From NCBI RefSeq assembly GCF_014199935.1, contig NZ_JACHOP010000004.1, forward strand, positions 186,001-250,000: DNA of 64,000 bases, read 5' to 3'. Position 1 is the stretch's first letter, and each line of letters begins with the position of its first letter. A program made the translations under genes and the position numbers. Positions 9,272 through 17,982 of this stretch are shown here, in pieces. The notes beneath the pieces were generated by a model that was not told where the DNA came from, did not search any database, and saw only the letters and a list, made by a program, of their open reading frames with translations. Origin of the DNA: Methylorubrum rhodinum (GTDB taxonomy: Bacteria; Pseudomonadota; Alphaproteobacteria; Rhizobiales; Beijerinckiaceae).

Positions 9272-9436
9272 GCTCCGTGCCGGCACCGGCGTGAAGGACA
9301 CGAAAAATTAATCTTGCCGGGCGACGCGGAAGGGGCGCGGCGCGCACCTTTTTTCGCCGCACTCCGCGGCGAGAAGGCGGGACGCCTGCCACGCTCAAGC
9401 TTTCCCGCCGCTTCACCCAGGGTCGCCCGCCGCATC

Positions 9437-9859
9437 ATGCGCCGCCCGTTCCGCTCCCCATTCTTCCTGGCCGGCTGCCTGCTGGCGCTCGCCGTCCCGG
9501 CCGCGGCGCAGGGCACGCCCCGCTCCATGGCGGAGTGCGAGCGACTGAAGAACGACCTCGCCTACAACCAGTGCCTCGCGATGTTCGGCCCGCCCGCGCG
9601 CAATGTCGGCGGCGGCGACGGGGCGACGGCAAGTGCGTCCTCCACTGTGCCGGTCGCCTCGACGGCGACGATCCCCGGCATCCCGGCGGTCGAGGAGCCG
9701 GAGGTGCAGGAGGGCCGCCGCAGCCGGCGCAGCCGCTACAGCCGTCGCAGCGGCCGAATGAGCGCGGCCTTCACCGTCGGCACCGTGGACGACGGCGGCA
9801 GCGTGGCCGAAGCGGGCTCGGAAGCGCCGCGCTCGCGCCACAGGCGCAGGCGGAGATAA
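9437..9859 (+). CDS. exported hypothetical protein with basic, low-complexity tail
   Basis: 140 residues from ATG 9437. Residues 1-24 (RRPFRSPFFLAGCLLALAVP) form a signal peptide ending AAAQ. The mature N-terminus carries a two-Cys motif (SMAECERLKNDLAYNQCLAM) also found in other small exported proteins of this group. The rest is low complexity: Ala/Ser/Thr-rich, then arginine-rich (RRSRRSRYSRRS). The function is unknown; the arginine clusters might contact peptidoglycan, nucleic acid or acidic surface polymers. Confidence 0.65.
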   Translation: MRRPFRSPFFLAGCLLALAVPAAAQGTPRSMAECERLKNDLAYNQCLAMFGPPARNVGGGDGATASASSTVPVASTATIPGIPAVEEPEVQEGRRSRRSRYSRRSGRMSAAFTVGTVDDGGSVAEAGSEAPRSRHRRRRR

Positions 9860-9952
9860 AGCCGACGCGCTTTCCCGGCGGAGTGTGTCTTGACAATCCA
9901 AGCTTGGCCGTTTCGGGTCGCGTCGGATTGCAGGACGAAGGAGTCCGGGATC

Positions 9953-10645
9953 ATGACGATCGATCGTAAGGACGACGCGCTCCGCGGCTTCGAGCCTCGG
10001 GCCCCCTTTCTCAGCCGCCGCTCGTTCCTGGCCGGTTCCGCCGCCGGACTCGGCGCCCTGAGCCTCGGCGGCTGCGTCACCGCCGACGGCGCGCTGATGG
10101 CCGAGGCCGCCAGGACCTACGGGCCGATGCCCGACGAGAAATTCGCGATCCCCGCGGTCGACATCAAGAAGGTCAATCCGAAGTACTATCGCCGGACGGT
10201 GCAATACGCCTCCAAGGAGGCGCCCGGCACCATCGTGGTCGATCCGGGCCAGTACTACGTCTACCGGATCGAGGAGGACGGCATGGCGACCCGCTACGGC
10301 GCCAATGTCGGTCGCGACGGGTTCCTGTGGAGCGGCGACGCCTATGTCGGCCGCAAGTCCGAATGGGCGACCTGGACCCCGCCCAAGGAGATGATCAAGC
10401 GCCAGCCGGAAGCCGCGAAATACGCCCGCGGCATGCCCGGCGGCCTCGACAACCCGCTCGGTGCCCGCACGCTCCATCTCTACCAGAACGGCGCCTACAC
10501 GCTGTATACGATCTACGCGAGCAGCGACCCCGAATCGATCGGCTCCGGCATCACCAGCGGCTGCGTCGGCCTGCTGAGCCAGGACATGATTCATCTGTAC
10601 GCGCGCACGCCGGTGAAGACGAAGGTGGTGGTGCTGGCGGCGTAG
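9953..10645 (+). CDS. L,D-transpeptidase (YkuD domain)
   Basis: 230 residues from ATG 9953. The N-terminus has a twin-arginine-like SRRSFLAGSAAG followed by GGCV, so it could be exported by Tat or anchored as a lipoprotein. The YkuD domain (about 85-230) includes LHLYQNG and the catalytic block GSGITSGCVGLL with Cys204; the residue before Gly is Ser instead of the commoner His, a known variant. Such enzymes make 3-3 peptidoglycan cross-links or attach proteins to the wall. Many alphaproteobacteria carry several paralogues, so it is probably one of a set. A start at 9890 is possible but would bury the signal. Confidence 0.88.
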   Translation: MTIDRKDDALRGFEPRAPFLSRRSFLAGSAAGLGALSLGGCVTADGALMAEAARTYGPMPDEKFAIPAVDIKKVNPKYYRRTVQYASKEAPGTIVVDPGQYYVYRIEEDGMATRYGANVGRDGFLWSGDAYVGRKSEWATWTPPKEMIKRQPEAAKYARGMPGGLDNPLGARTLHLYQNGAYTLYTIYASSDPESIGSGITSGCVGLLSQDMIHLYARTPVKTKVVVLAA

Positions 10646-10719
10646 GCGGACGTCTGGAAGCTCGCTTTGCCGAAGCGGTAACCGGCTCGCCGAACGGAAG
10701 CACGGCTCCGTTCGGCGGC

Positions 10720-11385
10720 TCAGCGGTCCGACAACGTCCGTCCGTACGCCGCTTTGATCACCTCGTGCGCCGGGACGTCGACCCAGGCGGCGGCGTTGAT
10801 GTCGGCCTTTGCTTCCAGCCAATCGCCGACGATCCGATAGCCGAGCGTGTAGCCGAGCCAGCGCGGGCGCGTCCCGCCGAAGCCGAAGAACCAGACCCGG
10901 TGATCGTGGCCGTTGCCGATGAGTGTCGCGTTGTCCGGAAGGTTGGCCTTGAGCACCGCGTCGGAGACGGCGCATTCCCACGGCTCAGGTGACGATCCGA
11001 ACACGTGGCTGACGAACCGCCCCGCCAGTCCCTCGCTCACCAGAGCCTCGCCCAGCGTCCAGCCGTAGCCGGGTCCAGCCATCCGCATGCAGTGGTGCGC
11101 TTCGTGGACGGCCGTACGGCGCACATCCCCCGCGCGCAGCGACGTCTCGAAATGGGGGTTGTCAGGATCGAGCGCGAGGGAGAACAGGTTTGCCCGGTAG
11201 GCGCGCCCCCCGGTTCCGGTTTCCGGGATGACGGCGGCCGGTTGGCGTTCGACGAGGATGTCGAGTTTCGGGACGGCCATCACAGCCGCGATGGCCTCCT
11301 GAGCGAGCGCGATCTCTGCAGCGATGGTATCGCGCCACGGGCGCAAGTCGCCGGAGGCTTCGAGCCAGTGGAGCGTCCACGTCAT
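10720..11385 (-). CDS. DUF2268-like predicted Zn-dependent protease
   Basis: 221 residues from ATG 11383-11385. The central VHEAHHCMRMAG gives an HExxH zinc motif, and Glu residues in LVSEGLAGRF could be the third ligand, as in DUF2268 predicted Zn-dependent proteases. No signal peptide is visible, so it is probably cytoplasmic. The C-terminal half (GYTLGYRIVGDWLEAKADIN) also matches the family pattern. The physiological substrate is unknown. The frame is open upstream to 11520, but the extra 45 residues look unstructured. It stands alone between convergent and codirectional neighbours. Confidence 0.7.
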   Translation of the reverse strand: MTWTLHWLEASGDLRPWRDTIAAEIALAQEAIAAVMAVPKLDILVERQPAAVIPETGTGGRAYRANLFSLALDPDNPHFETSLRAGDVRRTAVHEAHHCMRMAGPGYGWTLGEALVSEGLAGRFVSHVFGSSPEPWECAVSDAVLKANLPDNATLIGNGHDHRVWFFGFGGTRPRWLGYTLGYRIVGDWLEAKADINAAAWVDVPAHEVIKAAYGRTLSDR

Positions 11386-11516
11386 CCCTGAACCGAGATC
11401 GCTTCGTTCGACGATCCTGTTCGAAGCGGCCGCATCTGGCAACCCCGGGACTGTTTGCCGGAGTCGCGCGCAGGTCGAGCGGATGGCCTCCCGCCGGCGC
11501 AACGGCGGGTCCCGGC

Positions 11517-12563
11517 TCACCCCACGTTGAGCCGCCGCCCGCGGTTCCAGGCCAGGAACGGCACGCCGGACAGGAGGCTCGCCAGCGCGGCCTCCGTCTG
11601 GTGGAGCCCGTTCACCGAGACCCGCGGCAGGGCGTGGGGATGGCCCGCGTGGTCCGCGAAGAGATGGCCCGGCCGCGTCGTCACCGCGGTCGTGAAGCTG
11701 AGGTCGCGGGCCAGCGCGAAGTCGCGGGGGCCGGCCGAGGTCGGATCGCCCACGGGATAGGACAGGTGGCGGACAGAGCGGCCGGTCTCGGCCTCGATCC
11801 GGGCGCGGCTCTCGACGATCTCGCGGCGGGCGAAGGCGGGATCGTGCTTGGCCAGCATCGGGTGCGAGAGGGTGTGGGCCCCGAGCGTCACCGCGGGGTC
11901 ACGGGCCAGTGCGCGAAGCTCGTCCCAGGTCAGGCACAGCTCCGCGGCGACCGTACCGGGGTTGAAGCCGGCGCGGCGGCAGAGTTCGGCGATCTCGTCG
12001 AGCAGCACCTCCTCCGGACCGGCCCGCAATACCCGGTAGGCGGCGTCGAACGCGGCGCTCTTCTCGGCGATGGTCCGGGCCGGGCAATCGAGGCCGCTCG
12101 ACAGGCTTACCCGGTCGAGGCAAGCCACCGCGCGCTCCAGTTCGATCCACCACAGGCGCCCGCGCTGATCCGCGAAGTCGCCGGTGACGAACAGCGTCCA
12201 CGGCGCGCCGTGCCGGGCCAGCACCGGCTGCGCGAAGACGACGTTGTCGCGGTAGCCGTCGTCGAAGGTCAGGACCGCGAAGGGGCGGCGCGGCGCCGGA
12301 TCGGCGAGGCGCTCGGGGATCGCGTCGAGGCCGACGATCTCGAAGCCGCGGTCGGACAGGCGGGTGAGCGTCCGGTCGAGGAAGGCCGGGGTGATCGACA
12401 GGAGCGCGTTCGGGGCGAAGGGCTCCGGCGGCTCGGGCCGGACATGGTGGAACGTGAGGATCACGCCGCGCCCGCGGGCGAGCGGCGCGAGCCAGCGGTC
12501 GGCGCCGAGCGCGGCGATCGCGGTAAACCCGGCGCGGAACAGGCGGTGGCGGGACGAGGGCAT
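11517..12563 (-). CDS. polysaccharide deacetylase (NodB/CE4 family)
   Basis: 348 residues from ATG 12561-12563. The NodB homology domain is visible: VILTFHHV, then the metal motif LTFDDGYRDN (about residue 100), and the second metal motif GAHTLSHPML (about residue 220). These are the Asp-Asp and His-x3-His ligands of CE4 esterases, which remove acetyl groups from polysaccharides. Downstream elements include LSYPVGDP. There is no clear secretion signal, so it probably acts on cytoplasmic or lipid-linked precursors. It is divergent from a CelD-like acyltransferase gene, and together they suggest extracellular polysaccharide modification. Confidence 0.88.
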   Translation of the reverse strand: MPSSRHRLFRAGFTAIAALGADRWLAPLARGRGVILTFHHVRPEPPEPFAPNALLSITPAFLDRTLTRLSDRGFEIVGLDAIPERLADPAPRRPFAVLTFDDGYRDNVVFAQPVLARHGAPWTLFVTGDFADQRGRLWWIELERAVACLDRVSLSSGLDCPARTIAEKSAAFDAAYRVLRAGPEEVLLDEIAELCRRAGFNPGTVAAELCLTWDELRALARDPAVTLGAHTLSHPMLAKHDPAFARREIVESRARIEAETGRSVRHLSYPVGDPTSAGPRDFALARDLSFTTAVTTRPGHLFADHAGHPHALPRVSVNGLHQTEAALASLLSGVPFLAWNRGRRLNVG

Positions 12564-12737
12564 GGCCGGCGGGTCCGGGAGGCGGAGCCGCGATCGTAGC
12601 CGCCCGCCGACAAGCATTCGTTACCCATCGCCGGAGGTCGCGACCCCGCGTCAACCGGCGCTTGAGGAAATCCGCGCCAGGGTTCGGACCTTCGCTCCGT
12701 CGGCGTCGGGCCGGCGGTGCAGCCGGGATCGCACGCC

Positions 12738-13937
12738 ATGACGGCACTCGCCGAGGATCTGGGTCGGATCGCCCTCGACGGGGCCGCGCCCCGCCATGCG
12801 CTTGCCGTCGCGTGGGTTTCCGACCTCGCGGACGTCGAGACGGTGTGGCGGGCGCTCGAATCCGATCCGGCGGCCCTGATGACGCCCTACCAGCGCTTCG
12901 ACTGGGTCGCGGCCTACGCGCAGGCCGGGATCGACGCGGACGCGAAGACGCACATCCTCGTGCTGAAAGACGAGGCGGGCCGGCCGCGCCTGCTGATCCC
13001 GCTCGCGGTCGGGCGGCTCGGGCCGTTGCGGATCGCCCGGATGATCGGCGACCGGCACGCCAACTTCCACATGCCGCTCTTCGCCTCGCGCGAGGCGGCG
13101 GCGATGCGCCCGGAGGACCTGTCCGAGGCGCTGGTGCGGGCCGGGCGCCGGGCCGGCATCGACGCCTTCCGCTTCACCAACCAGCCGCGCTTCTGGGACG
13201 GCGTGCCGAACCCGCTCGGCCATCGCGGCCTGCCGGCCCCGAGCGACGCCTACGGCCTGCTGCTCGGCCCCGACGCCGAGGCCACCCTCAAGCGCGTCTT
13301 CAGCGGCGATGCGCGGAAGAAGGTGAGGGCCAAGGAGCGCAAGCTCATCGAGGCGCTGGGGCCGGTGCGCCACCGCGTCGCCGCGACCATAGGAGAGGCG
13401 GAAGAGATCCAGGCGGCGTTCTACGCGCAGAAGGCCGCTCGCTTCGCCGCGCTCGGCGTGGCCGACGCCTATGCCGAGCCGGCTGTCCGCCGCTTCGCCG
13501 CCGCGGCCACCGCGCCCGATGCGGGGGGCCACGGCCCTGCGATCGAGGTGCATGCGCTGGAGACCGAATCGGGGCGCGTGCTCGCGACCTTCGGCGGCGC
13601 GGTCGATCGCGACCGCTTCTGCGGGATGTGGACCTCGTTCGACACCGACCCGGAACTCGGCCGCTTCAGCCCCGGCGAGATCCTGCTGCACCGCCTGATC
13701 GGCGACCAAGCGGCACGGGGCCGCCGGGCGCTCGACCTCGGCGTCGGAGAGGCGAGCTACAAGGCCAAGACCTGCGACGAGACCATCGAACTCGTCGAAT
13801 CCGTGGTGCCGGTGAGCGCTGCGGGCCATCTCGTCGCCCTGGCCGCCGGGGTGGCTTCGCGGCTGAAGCACCGCGTCAAGCGCTCGCCTCGCCTGTTCGC
13901 CGCAGCCCAGCGGTTCCGGCGCCTGCGGCGAGCCTGA
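12738..13937 (+). CDS. GNAT-type acyltransferase, CelD/BcsL-like
   Basis: 399 residues with the double-GNAT layout of CelD-like proteins (acetyltransferases linked to cellulose or exopolysaccharide synthesis). Recognisable parts are MTPYQRFDWVAAYAQ near the N-terminus, the second acyltransferase core IQAAFYAQKAARFAALG, and LDLGVGEASYKAKTCDE near residue 340, where substrate contacts are expected. The start at 12738 is chosen; an in-frame ATG at 12717 would add only 7 residues. The divergent deacetylase gene shares the 174-base intergenic region and may be co-regulated. Confidence 0.78.
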   Translation: MTALAEDLGRIALDGAAPRHALAVAWVSDLADVETVWRALESDPAALMTPYQRFDWVAAYAQAGIDADAKTHILVLKDEAGRPRLLIPLAVGRLGPLRIARMIGDRHANFHMPLFASREAAAMRPEDLSEALVRAGRRAGIDAFRFTNQPRFWDGVPNPLGHRGLPAPSDAYGLLLGPDAEATLKRVFSGDARKKVRAKERKLIEALGPVRHRVAATIGEAEEIQAAFYAQKAARFAALGVADAYAEPAVRRFAAAATAPDAGGHGPAIEVHALETESGRVLATFGGAVDRDRFCGMWTSFDTDPELGRFSPGEILLHRLIGDQAARGRRALDLGVGEASYKAKTCDETIELVESVVPVSAAGHLVALAAGVASRLKHRVKRSPRLFAAAQRFRRLRRA

Positions 13938-13958
13938 ACGCTCCGGCGCGCGAAGAAG

Positions 13959-13985
13959 CCTCTCCGGTCGATGGGACCGGAGAGG
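13959..13985. terminator. bidirectional hairpin between convergent genes
   Basis: Perfect 11-base arms CCTCTCCGGTC and GACCGGAGAGG around a five-base loop, lying between the stop codons of the acyltransferase gene (13937) and cysN (13996). It probably ends transcription from both sides. Confidence 0.7.
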
Positions 13986-13995
13986 GGAGGGCGGC

Positions 13996-15402
13996 TCAGC
14001 CGCCGAACAGGCGCTTGATCCCGGCGAAGAGGCCGCCGGTGCGGGCCTGCTCGGACGCCGCCGCTTCCGTCGCCGGTGCGGACGCCGCCTTGGCCGGAGC
14101 GGCGGCGGCCTGGACGAGGCCGAGCGCCGCCGTGTCCGTGGTCTCGCGGTCGATCAGGATCAGGCTGCCGGTGTCGCGGTTCCGGGCATAGGTGTCGACC
14201 GCGATCTGGCGGTCGAGCTGGAGCGTCACGTCGCCGATGTCGTTGACCGCGAGTCGCTCCGTGGCGCCGGTCTGCCCGGTCTCGGGGTCGATCCGGCGAT
14301 GGACCGCGGCGACGCGGGCGTTGACCACCTGCGTGCCGACCTTGGCCCACAGCTCGGCCCCCACCGTCAGCTCGCTCTCGGCGGCCCAGAACAGGCGCAC
14401 GTCGAGGCGGTCGGTGAGCGTCAGCGGCGCATCCGCCGTCGCGATCACGGCGCCGCGGGAGGCGTCGATCTCATCCGCGAGGACGAGCGTGACCGACTGG
14501 CCCTCGCTCGCGCGCTCCAGATCGCCGTCGGCGGTGAAGATGCGCGCGACCGTCGAGGATTTTCCGGACGGGGCGACGGTGACGCGGTCACCGGGTGCCA
14601 CCGAGCCCGAAGCGATCAAGCCGGAAAAACCGCGAAAATCGGAGTTCGGCCGGTTGACCCACTGCACCGGCAGACGGAAGGCGGCGGCGCGCTCCTCCGA
14701 CTTCACCGGCACCTCTTCGAGGTAACGCAGCAGCGGCACGCCCTCGTACCAGGGGACAGCGGCGCCCGGCAGCACGACGTTGTCGCCGTTCTTGGCCGAG
14801 AGCGGGATCGCCCGAACCTCGGTGAAGTTCAGCGGCGCGGCGAAAGCCTGGAAGCCCGCGACGATCTCGTCGAAGCGGTTCTGCGACCAGCCGATCAGGT
14901 CCATCTTGTTGATGGCGAGCGCGACCCGGTGGATGCCGAGCAGCGAGACCAGCAGCGCATGGCGCCGGGTCTGGCGGGTCAGCCCGTGGCGGGCATCGAC
15001 GAGGATGACGGCGACGTCTGCGGTCGAGGCGCCGGTCGCCATGTTGCGGGTGTATTGCTCGTGGCCGGGGGTGTCGGCGACGATGAACGAGCGCCGCTCG
15101 GTCGAGAAGAACCGATAGGCGACGTCGATGGTGATGCCCTGCTCGCGCTCGGCCTGGAGGCCGTCCACCAGCAGCGCCAGATCGACCTCGCCGCCCTGCG
15201 TGCCGTGCTTGCGCGAGTCGCGCTGGAGCGCGGTCACCTGATCGTCGAAGATCTGCTTGGTGTCGTGCAGCAGGCGGCCGATCAGGGTCGACTTGCCGTC
15301 GTCCACCGATCCGCAGGTGATGAAGCGCAGCACCTCCTTGGACTGGTGCGTACGGAGGAAGGCGTCGTAGCCGAACGCCTCGGGTGACTGATGGATGGTC
15401 AT
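13996..15402 (-). CDS. cysN: sulfate adenylyltransferase subunit 1 (GTPase)
   Basis: 468 residues, an EF-Tu-like GTPase that drives the CysD reaction making adenosine 5'-phosphosulfate from ATP and sulfate. The P-loop GSVDDGKSTLIGRLL (about 31-45), DTPGHEQYTRN and NKMD motifs are all present. The usual length of a CysN without a fused CysC (APS kinase) domain is matched; the C-terminus has a poorly conserved Ala-rich tail ending FAGIKRLFGG. Its ATG overlaps the cysD stop by one base (TGATG), so translation is coupled. Last gene of cysH-cysD-cysN. Confidence 0.96.
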   Translation of the reverse strand: MTIHQSPEAFGYDAFLRTHQSKEVLRFITCGSVDDGKSTLIGRLLHDTKQIFDDQVTALQRDSRKHGTQGGEVDLALLVDGLQAEREQGITIDVAYRFFSTERRSFIVADTPGHEQYTRNMATGASTADVAVILVDARHGLTRQTRRHALLVSLLGIHRVALAINKMDLIGWSQNRFDEIVAGFQAFAAPLNFTEVRAIPLSAKNGDNVVLPGAAVPWYEGVPLLRYLEEVPVKSEERAAAFRLPVQWVNRPNSDFRGFSGLIASGSVAPGDRVTVAPSGKSSTVARIFTADGDLERASEGQSVTLVLADEIDASRGAVIATADAPLTLTDRLDVRLFWAAESELTVGAELWAKVGTQVVNARVAAVHRRIDPETGQTGATERLAVNDIGDVTLQLDRQIAVDTYARNRDTGSLILIDRETTDTAALGLVQAAAAPAKAASAPATEAAASEQARTGGLFAGIKRLFGG

Positions 15403-16331
15403 CAGAAATAGCCCTCCTGCTTCTTGCGCTCCATGGCGCCGGCGCCGTCCTTGTCGATGACGCGGCCCTGCCGCTCCGAGGTGCGGGCCGCCAGCGTCTC
15501 GCCGATGATCTCGGGGAGTGACGCGGCCGGGCTCTCGACCGCGCCGGTCAGCGGATAGCAACCGAGCGTGCGGAACCGGACCTGCCGCATCTGCGGGGTC
15601 TCGCCGGCTTCGAGCGGGAATCGGTCGTCATCGACCATGATGAGCTGGCCGTCGCGCTCCACCACGGGCCGCTCGGCGGCGAAGTAGAGCGGGACGATCG
15701 GGATCTTTTCCTGCTCGATGTAGAGCCAGATATCGAGTTCGGTCCAATTCGAGAGCGGGAACACGCGGAAGGACTCGCCGCGCCGCTTCTTGAAATTGTA
15801 GAGGTGCCACGGCTCGGCGCGCTGGCGCTTGGGGTCCCAGCGGTGCTGGCCGTTGCGAAGGGAGACGATGCGCTCCTTGGCGCGGGAAGCCTCCTCGTCG
15901 CGGCGGGCGCCGCCGAAGGCCGCATCGAACTTGTGCTTGTCGAGCGCCTGACGCAGGGCCTGCGTCTTCATCACGTCGGTGTGCACCTCGGAGCCATGGC
16001 TCACCGGGCCAATGCCCTTGGCGAGCCCGTCCTGATTGGTGTGGACGATGAGGTCGAGGCCGAGTTCCTTCGCCCGCGCGTCGCGGAAGGCGATCATCTC
16101 GCGGAACTTCCAGGTGGTGTCGATGTGCATCAAGGGGAACGGCAGCCGCCCCGGCGCGAAGGCCTTCAGCGCCAGATGCAGGAGGACGGAGGAATCCTTG
16201 CCGATCGAGTAGAGCATCACCGGGTTCTCGGTCTCGGCGACCGTCTCCCGGAAGATGTGGATGCTCTCGGCCTCGAGACGCTGCAGATGCGTCAGGCGGG
16301 TGCGCGCGGGCGCGGCGACGGCGGCGCTCAT
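15402..16331 (-). CDS. cysD: sulfate adenylyltransferase subunit 2
   Basis: 309 residues, the catalytic ATP-PPi-loop subunit of ATP sulfurylase. It has the PP-loop-type motif [20 protein letters not shown], the [15 protein letters not shown] signature and the [11 protein letters not shown] segment, all usual for CysD. It works with CysN in sulfate assimilation. The ATG overlaps the stop codon of cysH by one base and its own stop overlaps the start of cysN, giving a tightly coupled three-gene unit. Confidence 0.97.
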   Translation of the reverse strand: MSAAVAAPARTRLTHLQRLEAESIHIFRETVAETENPVMLYSIGKDSSVLLHLALKAFAPGRLPFPLMHIDTTWKFREMIAFRDARAKELGLDLIVHTNQDGLAKGIGPVSHGSEVHTDVMKTQALRQALDKHKFDAAFGGARRDEEASRAKERIVSLRNGQHRWDPKRQRAEPWHLYNFKKRRGESFRVFPLSNWTELDIWLYIEQEKIPIVPLYFAAERPVVERDGQLIMVDDDRFPLEAGETPQMRQVRFRTLGCYPLTGAVESPAASLPEIIGETLAARTSERQGRVIDKDGAGAMERKKQEGYF

Positions 16332-17140
16332 CAGACCAGTTCCCTTCTCGATTCGCGTGAGGTCGCGGCGCTTGCCGGCTCCACGAAGGCGGCTGGCTCC
16401 TGTCCGGGCGCCACATCGGCTTCGGGGGCGTGCAGATGCAGGCCGCACTCCTTCTTGGATTCCTGTTCCCACCACCAACGACCGGCGCGCTCGTCCTCGC
16501 CGATCTTCACCGCGCGGGTGCAGGGGGCGCAGCCGATCGAGGGGAAGCCCCGGTCGTGCAGCGCGTTGTAGGGGATGAAGTTTTCGCGCACGAAGGCGTC
16601 GATCTGGGCTCGCGTCCAGTCTGCGAGCGGGTTCACCTTGATGAGCCCGCGGCCCTCGTCGGCTTCCGCCAGCGGCGTGTCGGCCCGGTTGGCCGATTGC
16701 CCGGCGCGCAACCCCGTGAACCACGCCGCGGCGCCGGCAAGCGCCCGGCCGAGCGGCTCGACCTTGCGGAAGCCGCAGCAGGCCTGCCGCGCGGCCACCG
16801 AATGGCGAAAGCCGTTGATGCCCTCACGCGCGACGAACTCTTCCTCGGCGACCCGCTCCGGCGCGTAGGCGCGGATGCGGATGCCGTAGGCGGCCTCTGT
16901 CTCGGCCCAGACGTCGTAGGTCTCGGGGAAGAGCCGGCCGGTGTCGAGGGTGACGATCTCCGTGCGTCCCTTGTTGAGGGCGATCGCATGGGTGAGCGCC
17001 TGATCCTCGATGCCGAGGCTGGTGGTGAAGACGAGCCGACCGGGAATGCGGTCCTCGACGAGGCGGATACGCCCGCGAAGGTCCAGCCCCGCCATGTCCG
17101 TGGCGAGGTCCCCGGCCGCCCGGACGAGGGCAGCGGTCAT
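16331..17140 (-). CDS. cysH: assimilatory adenylyl-sulfate reductase (phosphoadenylyl-sulfate reductase family)
   Basis: 269 residues from ATG 17138-17140. It reduces activated sulfate to sulfite with thioredoxin. The [4Fe-4S] cluster cysteines typical of APS-using enzymes are present: Cys121-Cys122 ([11 protein letters not shown]) and Cys204 and Cys207 (SIGCAPCTR); the catalytic Cys232 lies in KKECGLH. The cluster, together with the lack of a CysC kinase domain in the neighbouring CysN, suggests APS rather than PAPS as substrate. The gene is first in cysH-cysD-cysN, with a strong -35 and palindrome upstream. An upstream in-frame extension to 17260 is rejected because it would cover that promoter. 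Confidence 0.95.
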   Translation of the reverse strand: MTAALVRAAGDLATDMAGLDLRGRIRLVEDRIPGRLVFTTSLGIEDQALTHAIALNKGRTEIVTLDTGRLFPETYDVWAETEAAYGIRIRAYAPERVAEEEFVAREGINGFRHSVAARQACCGFRKVEPLGRALAGAAAWFTGLRAGQSANRADTPLAEADEGRGLIKVNPLADWTRAQIDAFVRENFIPYNALHDRGFPSIGCAPCTRAVKIGEDERAGRWWWEQESKKECGLHLHAPEADVAPGQEPAAFVEPASAATSRESRRELV

Positions 17141-17176
17141 GTGCGTAAAATCGAATTGCCTGCTTGTCGGGCTTCT

Positions 17177-17205
17177 GAAATGTTCGCTATAACGAACGCT
17201 GTCAA
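17177..17205 (-). promoter_or_regulatory. candidate cysH promoter with operator palindrome
   Basis: Leftward, a consensus -35 TTGACA (17205-17200) is followed after 17 bases by CATTTC (17182-17177). The spacer holds a palindrome with GTTCG and CGAAC half-sites (17182-17197). A protein bound there would cover the promoter. The -10 is weak, as in many activated or repressed promoters. Confidence 0.5.
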
Positions 17206-17378
17206 GGCGTCGCACCCGCCGCACACGCAAATCCGCGTTGCGGTGCGAGCGATCCGGCAACGGCCGCCGCGGCGGATCGTTGCCCGCTCATAAAAAATTC
17301 TTCTCGTTCGGACGGTCGGGTGGCATGCGGCCAATCCGGCGATCCGGCGCCTGCCTTACCACCTTCAGAGAGGCCACC

Positions 17379-17882
17379 TTGGACTCGATCGACCTGAAGA
17401 TCCTCGCGCTCCTGCAGAAGGACGCCACGCTCTCCATCGCCGCGATCGGCGAGCAGGTCGGGCTGTCGCAGACGCCCTGCTGGAAGCGCATCCAGCGGCT
17501 CGAAGCCGACGGCGTGATCGACCGGCGCGTGGCCGTGCTCGATCCGGTGAAGCTCGGGCTCGGGCTCACCGTGTTCGTCTCCATCGAGACGGCGGACCAT
17601 TCCAAGGACTGGCTGGAGCGCTTCGCCGACCGCATCGCCGCGATGCCGGAGGTGCTGGAATTCTACCGCATGGCCGGCGACGTCGACTACATGCTGCGCG
17701 TCGTCGTGGCCGACATGGCCGCCTACGACACCTTCTACAAGAACCTCATCGCCACGCTTCCTCTCAAGAACGTGACCTCGCGCTTCGCGATGGAGAAGGT
17801 CAAATCCACCACCGCCCTGCCGCTGCCGGCGCCCCCGCCGCGGGGCCGCGCCGAACCGCGACTCGCCGTGGTCGGAGAATAA
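17379..17882 (+). CDS. Lrp/AsnC family transcriptional regulator
   Basis: 167 residues if started at the TTG of 17379, which sits 6 bases after AGAGAGG and gives the classical opening LDSIDLKILALLQKDATLS. The N-terminal winged-helix domain carries VGLSQTPCWKRIQRLEADGVI, and the C-terminal RAM domain (about 65-150) includes GDVDYMLRVVVADMAAYDTF. Lrp-type proteins sense amino acids. Lying between the divergent cysHDN operon and cysJ, it may regulate sulfur assimilation; that is inference from position. An ATG at 17325 in the same frame is a weaker alternative. Confidence 0.9.
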   Translation: MDSIDLKILALLQKDATLSIAAIGEQVGLSQTPCWKRIQRLEADGVIDRRVAVLDPVKLGLGLTVFVSIETADHSKDWLERFADRIAAMPEVLEFYRMAGDVDYMLRVVVADMAAYDTFYKNLIATLPLKNVTSRFAMEKVKSTTALPLPAPPPRGRAEPRLAVVGE

Positions 17883-17982
17883 AATTTCTTTTTGCAGCGC
17901 AACGACAGACAATCTCTTCTCTCCGGCGAGCGTTCTTTAAAACGGACATCCCTCCGTTGACAGCGGCGCTCCACCGGACGAC

